Shown in pieces: positions 1 through 5,348 of a DNA stretch of 10,000 nt. Position 1 is the first letter of the stretch. Each line of letters starts with the position of its first letter. The stretch comes from Candidatus Hydrogenedens sp. (GTDB taxonomy: Bacteria > Hydrogenedentota > Hydrogenedentia > Hydrogenedentales > Hydrogenedentaceae). The DNA lies in NCBI GenBank assembly GCA_020216745.1, contig JAIWNQ010000273.1, forward strand, positions 1 through 10,000, read 5' to 3'. The translations under genes were made by a program, and so were the position numbers. The notes below the pieces were generated by a model. That model saw only the letters and a list, made by a program, of their open reading frames with translations, was not told the DNA's origin and did not search any database.

Positions 1-168
1 AGGGGTTCCTTCGGGGGTTCCTTCGACAATACCTTCGCCTTCAGGGGTTCCTTCGGGGGTTCCTTCGACAATACCTTCGCCTTCGGGAGTTCCTTCGGGG
101 GTTCCTTCGACAATACCTTCGCCTTCGGGAGTTCCTTCGGGGGTTCCTTCGACAATACCCTCTCCTTC
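1..168 (-). repeat. 42-bp tandem repeat coding EGEGIVEGTPEGTP, four copies
   Basis: Four head-to-tail 42-bp units occupy 168-127, 126-85, 84-43 and 42-1, read on the minus strand. Each encodes the identical 14 residues EGEGIVEGTPEGTP. The last two units are identical in DNA. The second differs from them by two silent changes, and the first also differs by two silent changes at its start. The array is GC-richer than its surroundings and reaches the window edge, so the true copy number is unknown. It probably forms an extended linker or stalk after the PASTA-like domains. Near-identity at silent sites suggests recent expansion. Confidence 0.95.
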
Positions 169-1599
169 GGTACACGGACCAGAGGATACGACAATATTTA
201 CTGGTGTTCCTCCTGTAACGGGTGTTCCCGCAGATGGAGTTTGACTAATCACAATCCCTGCAGGTACTGAATTATCACACTGTTGTGTTACAGTCCCAAC
301 TATTAGACTCGCATTTGTTATTGCTGTCTCCGCAGAACTTTGTGCCATACCTACAACATCAGGGACAATCGTATTACATGGCCCTGTTGAAATAACCAGA
401 TTTACTGGACTACCTGCAGGAACCCGAATACCCGAAGTAGGATTTTGAGTTATAACTCTTCCTGCAGGAACCGTATTACTACATTGCTGGCTTATACTAC
501 CCACAGTCAAACCTGATGCGGTAATTTCTGCTGTTGCAGATGCCTGTGTAAGACCTATAACATATGGAACTACATATTCAGTTTGCCACTGGAAATAAGG
601 ATAAGTAACCCCTTCAACAATACCCCATATATTATTAAAATCCCAATTATTAAAAGTGCTTTGTTGTTTCATCTCACTGGTTGTCTTTCCTGTTCCCCCT
701 GCTGAAGAACTTTGTCCTGATGTGTCTTTGTCCCAGTAACTATCTGATACTGTGGCTGTATTATGCCCCAATAATCCACCGTAGTAAGTTCCAGAAGCAG
801 AGACAAGCCCTGTAGAATAACAGTTAGTTACGGTATCACGATTACTACCAACAAGTCCACCTATATAAGATGTTCCGCTTACGGCTCCTGTAGAGTAACT
901 ATTATTAATAGTGCCTCTATTTTCACCAACTACACCCCCAATATAACTTGTAGTTCCATTAACAGTTCCCTCAAAAAAACTGCGAGTAACAAGATTTCTA
1001 TTTGCTCCAGCAATACCTCCAAGATATGAATCCCCAAGGACAGTAGCGGATGAGTAGGTATGAATAACATATCCAACATCTCTGTTATCTCCTGTTATCC
1101 CACCAACATATTGAGAACCCGATACAGTTCCTGAAGAATGGCAATCTTCAATACTTCCTCCTTGATTATAACCTACAACAATTCCTACTTTGTTTTGTCC
1201 AACAATTTCTGCATTTAAAACTCTAAGATATGTAATTTCTGCTCCAGCCCCTGTATGACCAAATAACCCTACATTGGATTCAGTAGGACGGTTAATATAT
1301 AAATTAAAAACTGCGTGTCCATTCCCATAAAACTTACCTGTAAACGTCCCTATTGGCTTAAAACCTGCCCCGTCATTCCAGTTAATAGTGTCACTGGCAT
1401 CAATATCCTGAGTTAAAATATATTCCCCATTCAATGGATATGCGGGACTACTCCCTATTAACTGAAGTTCTTCAATTGTACTAATAAATATTGCTGAATA
1501 TCCATTGGATATAATTCCAACAATAAATAAAGTAAAAACAAATAGGATTTTCAATAGATATGAATTCTCATTTTTTTCTAAGTAATAACTAAACATCAT
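1..1599 (-). CDS. Secreted GLUG/PASTA-like surface protein with EGTP repeats (3' end beyond window)
   Basis: The frame is open from ATG at 1599 to the left edge: 533 codons without a stop, so the C-terminus is missing. A GGAGG ribosome site lies at 1608-1604, 4 nt before this ATG; a second ATG directly follows at 1596. Residues 1-36 look like a Sec signal peptide: a hydrophobic stretch at about 18-31, then a Y-S-A cleavage site. Residues 58-135 resemble the N-terminal cap of GLUG proteins (pattern GFKPIGTFTGKFYGNGHAV). Six GLUG-type repeats follow at about 138-295 (pattern IGGxVGxNxGxxxNSYSTGxVSG), a beta-helix-like array. Residues 342-407 and 412-475 are PASTA-like domains (pattern VPxVxGxxQxxAxxxI... 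then VPAGxVIxQxPxxGxxV). From residue 478 a 14-residue Glu-Gly/Thr-Pro repeat runs out of the window. The protein is probably extracellular or cell-surface, adhesive or structural. Its precise role is unknown. Domain calls come from reading motifs, not from a profile search. Confidence 0.9.
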   Translation of the reverse strand, partial: MMFSYYLEKNENSYLLKILFVFTLFIVGIISNGYSAIFISTIEELQLIGSSPAYPLNGEYILTQDIDASDTINWNDGAGFKPIGTFTGKFYGNGHAVFNLYINRPTESNVGLFGHTGAGAEITYLRVLNAEIVGQNKVGIVVGYNQGGSIEDCHSSGTVSGSQYVGGITGDNRDVGYVIHTYSSATVLGDSYLGGIAGANRNLVTRSFFEGTVNGTTSYIGGVVGENRGTINNSYSTGAVSGTSYIGGLVGSNRDTVTNCYSTGLVSASGTYYGGLLGHNTATVSDSYWDKDTSGQSSSAGGTGKTTSEMKQQSTFNNWDFNNIWGIVEGVTYPYFQWQTEYVVPYVIGLTQASATAEITASGLTVGSISQQCSNTVPAGRVITQNPTSGIRVPAGSPVNLVISTGPCNTIVPDVVGMAQSSAETAITNASLIVGTVTQQCDNSVPAGIVISQTPSAGTPVTGGTPVNIVVSSGPCTEGEGIVEGTPEGTPEGEGIVEGTPEGTPEGEGIVEGTPEGTPEGEGIVEGTPEGTP

Positions 1600-1678
1600 A
1601 TAACCTCCAATAATTGTTTAAATAACAACATTAAATAAAAAATTTTTTTAACATAAATATTATTTTTAAAATAAAAAA

Positions 1679-1720
1679 ATGACATATTTTTTACATTATA
1701 ACATATTATGACATATTTTT
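1679..1720. repeat. 13-bp direct repeat flanking the candidate -10 box
   Basis: The sequence ATGACATATTTTT occurs at 1679-1691 and again at 1708-1720, with starts 29 bp apart. The candidate TATAAT of the surface-protein gene lies between the copies. A perfect palindrome, TTGTAATTTTTACAA, overlaps and follows the second copy (1719-1733). Such an arrangement could bind a regulator, but low sequence complexity makes a coincidence possible. Confidence 0.5.
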
Positions 1721-1724
1721 GTAA
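1695..1724 (-). promoter_or_regulatory. Candidate promoter of the surface-protein gene
   Basis: On the minus strand a perfect TATAAT (1700-1695) lies 18 bp downstream of TTACAA (1724-1719), a weak -35 match (3 of 6). An alternative pair a few bases upstream is TTGTAA (1733-1728 end of the palindrome) with CATAAT. The start codon is about 95 bp downstream. The surroundings are so AT-rich that chance matches are likely, which limits confidence. Confidence 0.3.
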
Positions 1725-1849
1725 TTTTTACAATTTTTTTTAAAAATCACCCTCTAATTTATTTGCATATATATTTATGTTTACCCCTAAATATTGAAGT
1801 TGAAGATAAATACACATTATAAAAAATATAAATTAATTAGATATAAATG

Positions 1850-1882
1850 GATTTAAAAATAGTTTCCCTATCATTTTTAATC
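1850..1882. repeat. AT-rich inverted repeat
   Basis: GATTTAAAAAT at 1850-1860 pairs with ATTTTTAATC at 1873-1882, allowing one bulged T. The 12-nt loop contains a further short ATAG/CTAT pairing. On the plus strand it is followed by TTTTTAC. It lies about 90-120 bp downstream of the lipoprotein stop codon and might be a weak bidirectional hairpin. On the minus strand, where the genes run, no U-run follows, so a terminator role is not supported. Confidence 0.4.
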
Positions 1883-1971
1883 TTTTTACATTGTGAGTTC
1901 GTAATTCCCATCTTTATATTTCGGATATGAACGACATTTTTATTACTTATAACACTGCGGAGCTCAAACGT

Positions 1972-2475
1972 CTATTCTGTGGGTTTTGATTCTTGAATTT
2001 GGACTTCGGGAGTGGTTGTTTCAACTTTTCCCCCAGTCTTTTCTACTATTTTAGCAATGATATCATCAGACTTGGTTTTACCTTTTATTTTACGGTCATG
2101 CCAATCGGGATTTGTTAGTAGCGTCACCCCATAAATTTGCTTTATAGCAGAGATAAAGATACGTGTTTCTTCTGATTTTACACTTCCCAATCGAATTTCA
2201 TATTTAATTCTGTTCAGTTGCATCCATTTCCGTTTCGGTTGGTCAAATGCAACAAACACACCTCTTTTATCTCTTGTGTAAATGTCCAATTTCATTTCTT
2301 TCAACGTTTCTTTTGTTGCTTGCCATGTTTTGTCGAAAGGTGCTTTTACTGTGATGACTTTTTCCTCAGCAAAACCGCTTGTATCTTTTAATGTTCGTGC
2401 ACATCCATTGAAAAGAATGAATGTTAAAACGACTACAATTATAAAATTGAAACTAACCATATACCTTTTTGTCAT
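1972..2475 (-). CDS. Putative lipoprotein of unknown function
   Basis: The product has 167 residues. ATG at 2475 is preceded by AAGGAG (2488-2483) with 7-nt spacing, which supports this start. The N-terminus is a lipoprotein signal: basic residues (KR), a hydrophobic run at about 9-22, and a lipobox-like L-F-N-G-C with the lipidated cysteine at position 25. Phe at -3 is a less usual lipobox residue. The mature part begins with a stretch like PFDKTWQATKETLKEMKLDI and continues as an alternating alpha/beta region. This faintly recalls small BamC-like or helix-grip lipoprotein domains; that resemblance is an impression only. Residues from about 145 onward are polar, rich in Thr, Glu and Pro. It lies 37 bp downstream of the monooxygenase-domain gene on the same strand and is probably co-transcribed. 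It is likely membrane-anchored, with no assigned function. Confidence 0.85.
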   Translation of the reverse strand: MTKRYMVSFNFIIVVVLTFILFNGCARTLKDTSGFAEEKVITVKAPFDKTWQATKETLKEMKLDIYTRDKRGVFVAFDQPKRKWMQLNRIKYEIRLGSVKSEETRIFISAIKQIYGVTLLTNPDWHDRKIKGKTKSDDIIAKIVEKTGGKVETTTPEVQIQESKPTE

Positions 2476-2512
2476 ATCAAATCTCCTTAAAATAAAAATC
2501 TATTTGTTATGT

Positions 2513-2809
2513 TCAATTTATTTTTACACAGAAGTTATATTTTACACTATATCTCGGTTCTGCCATCATTGGAGCGACTGCATCACGCCATTGTGCATAA
2601 TGTGGGGTTTCTTTATGTGCTTTTGCTCCGTCTTCATCTCTATAGGCTTCATACAAAACGAATCGTGTTGGGTCATCTAATTGTTGAAGAACATCAAAGC
2701 GAATAACTCCTGGCTCTTTTCGACTTTCCAGAGCATTCTTTTCCGACTCTTTGCGAAATGCATCGATACAATCAGGTTTTACATGCACGTAAACAAATAC
2801 TACAAACAT
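2513..2809 (-). CDS. Antibiotic biosynthesis monooxygenase (ABM) domain protein, LsrG/YgiN-like
   Basis: The product has 98 residues. ATG at 2809 follows GAGGTG (2820-2815) at 5-nt spacing. The whole protein is a single ABM domain, a dimeric ferredoxin-like fold. Its hallmarks are the start VVFVYVHVKPDCIDAF, the central EPGVIRFDVLQ, the YEAYRDEDGAKAHKETPHY stretch (residues 53-71) and a terminal MAEPR. The RFDVLQ...YEAY.DED...HK.TPHY pattern closely resembles LsrG, which modifies phospho-AI-2, and cofactor-less quinol monooxygenases such as YgiN. Which substrate this protein acts on cannot be told. No other lsr gene is visible, so a general small-molecule oxygenase or isomerase role is at least as likely as AI-2 processing. 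It is cytoplasmic, with no signal peptide. It appears to be the first gene of a two-gene unit with the downstream lipoprotein. Confidence 0.9.
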   Translation of the reverse strand: MFVVFVYVHVKPDCIDAFRKESEKNALESRKEPGVIRFDVLQQLDDPTRFVLYEAYRDEDGAKAHKETPHYAQWRDAVAPMMAEPRYSVKYNFCVKIN

Positions 2810-3066
2810 GAGAGCACCTCAGACGCTTTTATTTATAAAAAAAATGAAACTCTAATTCTAAAATTAATTATATTATTATGTATTATTTATTACGATACAT
2901 TCAAAAAGGAAAATCACATTTCAAAACGTACTATACAACTTTATATTTTTTATTATAAGAGACACAAAATTTGTCTGACAATAAGTCGAAGTTAAAGATG
3001 TTACATTATATTTGATAGAAAAAATCACCTCGTCGTTCCGAAACATAACATATAGGATAAGATGTC

Positions 3067-3095
3067 TAAACAAGAGATAAAAACGTTAACATAAT
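3067..3095 (+). promoter_or_regulatory. Candidate promoter of the DUF4097/ECF sigma operon
   Basis: TAAACA (3067-3072, 4 of 6 matches to TTGACA) is separated by 17 bp from CATAAT (3090-3095, 5 of 6 matches to TATAAT). Initiation near 3102 would leave a leader of about 75 nt. No classical ECF-type GGAAC/CGT promoter pair on the plus strand was found, so autoregulation by the encoded sigma factor is not supported here. AT-richness makes the call tentative. Confidence 0.3.
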
Positions 3096-3120
3096 ACGAT
3101 AGACAGAAATAGGATGTTTT

Positions 3121-3171
3121 ATGGTGTGGACAAAGTTGATACATAATCAAGGTGGAGCAAAAATAGGTTAA
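3121..3171 (+). CDS. Possible 16-codon upstream leader ORF
   Basis: ATG at 3121 opens a 16-residue frame (MVWTKLIHNQGGAKIG) ending with TAA at 3171, 7 nt before the ATG of the DUF4097 gene. It has a modest AGGA site at 3111-3114, 6 nt upstream of its ATG. The downstream gene itself has only a weak TAGG site. Translational coupling through this mini-ORF is therefore conceivable. The peptide resembles nothing known to me, and a frame this short may well be accidental. Confidence 0.2.
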   Translation: MVWTKLIHNQGGAKIG

Positions 3172-3178
3172 ACAATTA

Positions 3179-4141
3179 ATGATAAGAACATTTGCACATT
3201 GGTTCCTTGAACGCTTTGGTGCCCATTCTTTATTACAAAGTTTTTTGGCCGCTTTATTTATTTTATTTGCAGTTCAGCTATTTACAATCGGTGTATTAAG
3301 TGAACGTTTACCTATAGAGGTATCAAGACCTTACTTTCAGGAAGTTCGAACGTTTACATTTGAGCCGAGGGAAAAGTTAGAAATTGATAATGTTGATGGA
3401 ACAGTCAATATAACACCGGGCAAGAACTCAAAGATAAGTATTATTGCAGATATTCGTGGGTATCCTCGTCGATTTAGAGACCGCGATAAAGTGATGAAGT
3501 TTTATAAGAAACTGTTCCAGATTATTGAGAGTGATACAAGAGTATCTCTGAAAACAGAACCCCATTCCCGTCCAGAAGGGGTAGAATTCCGTATTGATTA
3601 CCAGGTAACGGTTCCAGAAAAAATAGATATAGAAATAAATGTTATGAGTAGAGGGAATGTCTATATTACCGCTGGCTGTAAAAATGTTTCTGTCCGAGCC
3701 AATCAAGGCGATATTACAATTATCCAGCCTGAGGGTGATGTTTTTGCCCAAACAATTTTAGGTCGAATTGATGTTAGGAATGTAACAACCAGTGCGGATG
3801 TTCAAACTATTAACGGTGCTATTTATATCACAGCGGAAAAAGGTAAAATAAAGGCAAACTCGGTGAATGGGAATATTCAAGCGTCTCTTCTGACAGAAAA
3901 CATTGAACTGTGTGATTTAAGTGTTACAAACGGTAATATATCATTGTCATTTCCTGAACTTTTTTCATCAAAAATCCTTGCAAAAACGAATCGAGGGTAT
4001 ATCACATCAGAGTTCCCATTGGGTGATGTTTTACCTGGAACTCAGGTCAGTTTAATAGAAAAACAAATCGGTAAGGGAGTCGCCGATTTGAAATTGACGT
4101 CTATGAATGGCAAAATATTAATATCTCGTCTTATTCAGTAG
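3179..4141 (+). CDS. Membrane-anchored DUF4097-type beta-repeat protein
   Basis: The product has 320 residues. An in-frame TAG at 3164 and the lack of other start codons fix the start at ATG 3179, although its ribosome site is weak (TAGG at 3164-3167; a GGTGGAG lies too far away, at 3151-3157). A short amphipathic N-terminus precedes one transmembrane helix at about 18-40. The rest, from about 55 on, is a repetitive beta structure with recurrent 'NVDGTVNI', 'NQGDITI', 'INGAIYI', 'VNGNIQA', 'TNGNISL' and 'MNGKILI' turns. This is typical of the DUF4097/DUF2807 putative-adhesin family, which folds as a right-handed beta solenoid. A charged insert at about 95-125 interrupts the early strands. The bulk probably faces the periplasm. 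The gene is 53 bp upstream of the ECF sigma gene with no terminator between. DUF4097 proteins are often encoded beside sigma/anti-sigma pairs, so a role in signal sensing or in modulating that pair is plausible but unproven. Confidence 0.88.
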   Translation: MIRTFAHWFLERFGAHSLLQSFLAALFILFAVQLFTIGVLSERLPIEVSRPYFQEVRTFTFEPREKLEIDNVDGTVNITPGKNSKISIIADIRGYPRRFRDRDKVMKFYKKLFQIIESDTRVSLKTEPHSRPEGVEFRIDYQVTVPEKIDIEINVMSRGNVYITAGCKNVSVRANQGDITIIQPEGDVFAQTILGRIDVRNVTTSADVQTINGAIYITAEKGKIKANSVNGNIQASLLTENIELCDLSVTNGNISLSFPELFSSKILAKTNRGYITSEFPLGDVLPGTQVSLIEKQIGKGVADLKLTSMNGKILISRLIQ

Positions 4142-4194
4142 AGAAACCAAGTTAATAAATAATCAGTCTAAATAATAAGTAAAAGGATTAAATA

Positions 4195-4827
4195 ATGTTT
4201 AAATTATTTAGTTCGGCTTCTTCACCTTCACAAGGAGCAATTGCCGTTTATCCAACGGCTACAGAGAACCAACCCGAATGTACAGAGTTGGAGTTAGTTC
4301 GAAGAAGTCGTAAGGGCGACACGGAAGCGTATGCAGAATTGGTTCGTAAATACCAACAAGTAGTGTTTAATATTGCATATCGCTTTATGCGTGATGTAAG
4401 TCTTGCGGAAGATATGGCTCAAGAGGCATTTATTAAAGCCTTTAAGCATATTAAAGGTTTCCGTGGAGATTGCTCATTCTCTACATGGTTATATCGGGTT
4501 ACATGTAGTGTTTGTTTGACCGAATTAAGCCGTCGGAAAAAACGTTGTGAGGTTGGTTTACAACCTAATACGCCCGTCGGTAGTGTAGAAAGTAAAGTAA
4601 ATGAATATGAAATTGCAGAGAAGATACGTGAATGTGTTACACGACTCTCGGACCGGTATGCAACCGTATTGACATTATATTATTTAAATGGTATTTCGTA
4701 TGAAGAAATTGCAGAAATTATGGATATACCAGTTGGCACATTAAAAACATGGATGTTCCGTGCACGTAAACAGCTTCGTAAAGTTGTAGAAAAGGAGATA
4801 TTCCCAAATGGCAAAGATACCCCATGA
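4195..4827 (+). CDS. ECF-type RNA polymerase sigma factor (sigma-70 family)
   Basis: The product has 210 residues. AAGGA (4183-4187) sits 7 nt before ATG 4195. It has the two-domain ECF layout. Region 2 is at about 34-105 (DTEAYAELVRKYQQVVFNIA, then the AEDMAQEAFIKAF core-binding and -10 motif, then F-STWLYRV). A linker spans about 110-140. Region 4 is at about 141-197, with the helix-turn-helix SYEEIAEIMDIPVGTLKTWM and the basic FRARKQLRK tail. Regions 1 and 3 are absent, as usual for the ECF group. The first 30 residues are a low-similarity extension. The protein should direct RNA polymerase to a small regulon, probably for envelope or surface functions given its neighbours. The last 20 nt overlap the next gene, a typical sign of translational coupling to an anti-sigma partner. 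The exact ECF subgroup cannot be told by eye. Confidence 0.95.
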   Translation: MFKLFSSASSPSQGAIAVYPTATENQPECTELELVRRSRKGDTEAYAELVRKYQQVVFNIAYRFMRDVSLAEDMAQEAFIKAFKHIKGFRGDCSFSTWLYRVTCSVCLTELSRRKKRCEVGLQPNTPVGSVESKVNEYEIAEKIRECVTRLSDRYATVLTLYYLNGISYEEIAEIMDIPVGTLKTWMFRARKQLRKVVEKEIFPNGKDTP

Positions 4828-5221
4828 AGATGAATTAGATGCTTTTATAGAGTCTGTTCTGAGAGACGAGAAATTAATTCCAGCTCCCATAACTTTACAT
4901 TCAAAAGTAGTTAAACGATTGAAATTACATGAGTTGCGAGAGCGTGAACGGATGCGTTTCCGTTACCTAATGACTGGATTTGTAATAACAGTGTTAACAA
5001 TAGTATTTGGTGTCATTTTCTCAGTGGCTTTTTACAAATGGTCTGTTGTTTTCTGGTATGGCTCCGATGCAAGCCGTGGCTACTGGGATTACTATCAGAC
5101 AATATTACAGACATTCTGGACAAGGTATCAAGGCTCTTACTCATTTTTAATAAGTTTAGCAGTAGGCATTAGTACCTTAGTGTTACTATTAGTCCCGTGG
5201 GCAAAATCGCCCAAAGCATAA
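4808..5221 (+). CDS. Two-helix membrane protein, putative anti-sigma factor
   Basis: The product has 137 residues. ATG 4808 lies inside the end of the sigma gene (20-nt overlap), with AAGGAG at 4792-4797 and 10-nt spacing. An N-terminal cytoplasmic segment of about 50 residues is charged and helical (DELDAFIESVLRDEKLIPAP and a basic LHELRERERMRFR). Two transmembrane helices follow at about 53-76 and 112-131. The loop between them is aromatic-rich (WYGSDASRGYWDYYQ). Position, overlap and topology match membrane-bound anti-sigma factors. However, the HxxxCxxC zinc motif of the common anti-sigma domain is absent, and the N-terminal part is shorter than usual. Anti-sigma function is therefore an inference from context. 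The alternative is a small membrane protein co-expressed with the sigma factor. The gene is the last of its operon and is followed by terminator-like hairpins. Confidence 0.8.
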   Translation: MAKIPHEDELDAFIESVLRDEKLIPAPITLHSKVVKRLKLHELRERERMRFRYLMTGFVITVLTIVFGVIFSVAFYKWSVVFWYGSDASRGYWDYYQTILQTFWTRYQGSYSFLISLAVGISTLVLLLVPWAKSPKA

Positions 5222-5291
5222 GGGGTAGAGGGTAAAGTGCCTGATTTTACCTCATTTCTTTTTTCCCCGTGTGTCATTTACCCCTTTTTTT
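5221..5291 (+). terminator. Alternative outer hairpin with U-run
   Basis: AGGGGTA (5221-5227) can pair with TACCCCT (5279-5285), enclosing the inner hairpin, and is followed by six more T (5286-5291). GGGTAAA (5230-5236) can also pair with TTTACCC (5277-5283), which excludes both the inner hairpin and part of the outer stem. It may act as a second, backup terminator. The downstream arm overlaps the spacer of the next gene's promoter. Confidence 0.4.
5230..5264 (+). terminator. Probable intrinsic terminator of the sigma operon
   Basis: Nine nucleotides after the stop codon a hairpin forms from 5231-5238 and 5244-5251 (GGTAAAGT with ATTTTACC, including one G-U pair and a 5-nt GCCTG loop). A closing G-U pair at 5230/5252 extends it. 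A U-rich tail with six consecutive T follows (5255-5264). The stem is only moderately GC-rich. It would end transcription of the DUF4097/sigma/membrane-protein unit. Confidence 0.55.
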
Positions 5292-5300
5292 CGTTATAAT
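5271..5300 (+). promoter_or_regulatory. Probable promoter of the multi-domain protein/ABC transporter unit
   Basis: A perfect TATAAT (5295-5300) lies 18 bp downstream of GTGTCA (5271-5276, 4 of 6 matches to TTGACA). Initiation near 5307 would give a leader of about 40 nt ending in an AAGGA ribosome site (5336-5340), 8 nt before the ATG at 5349. The position directly after the terminator-like hairpins fits a new transcription unit of the housekeeping-sigma type. Confidence 0.5.
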
Positions 5301-5348
5301 AGAAAGGCTATTTGTACATATATGGAATAAAGAAAAAGGATACTATTT

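Larger units (their letters stand above)
1600..1971. other. AT-rich intergenic spacer
   Basis: This 372-bp stretch lies between the 3' end of the lipoprotein gene and the start of the surface-protein gene, both on the minus strand. No credible coding frame is visible. It holds the ribosome site and a candidate promoter of the surface protein, a 13-bp direct repeat, a short palindrome and an AT-rich inverted repeat, each listed separately. No GC-rich hairpin followed by a U-run, as expected for termination of the lipoprotein transcript, was found. Confidence 0.8.
2810..3178. other. AT-rich divergent intergenic region
   Basis: This 369-bp stretch separates the minus-strand monooxygenase-domain gene from the plus-strand DUF4097 gene, so it should carry promoters in both directions. 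A candidate plus-strand promoter (3067-3095) and a possible upstream mini-ORF (3121-3171) are listed separately. On the minus side only a TATAAA-like box (2839-2834) without a convincing -35 was seen. A short inverted repeat, AGACA...TGTCT, sits at 2960-2976. No RNA gene was recognised. Confidence 0.75.

Noticed and set aside
1..168. Regular 42-bp repeats as a possible CRISPR array
   Set aside because: The units are directly contiguous with no spacers, and they continue the reading frame of the surface protein.
1637..1650. AAAAAATTTTTTT-type palindrome as a terminator
   Set aside because: It is a pure A/T run with no GC stem, expected by chance in this spacer.
2282..2706. Open plus-strand frames opposite the lipoprotein and ABM-domain genes
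   Set aside because: They run antisense to two well-supported genes with good ribosome sites, and their translations are low-complexity with no recognisable family.
2681..2995. Plus-strand 104-codon frame starting with TTG
   Set aside because: It starts inside the antisense of the ABM gene, has no ribosome site, and its Ile/Tyr/Lys-rich translation simply reflects AT-rich DNA.
3020..3045. GGAAC-like sequence on the minus strand as an ECF promoter
   Set aside because: The -10 CGT-type element at the required distance is missing, and the orientation points away from the sigma operon.
3428..3751. Minus-strand 107-codon frame
   Set aside because: It lies wholly inside the DUF4097 gene in the opposite direction, with no family resemblance.
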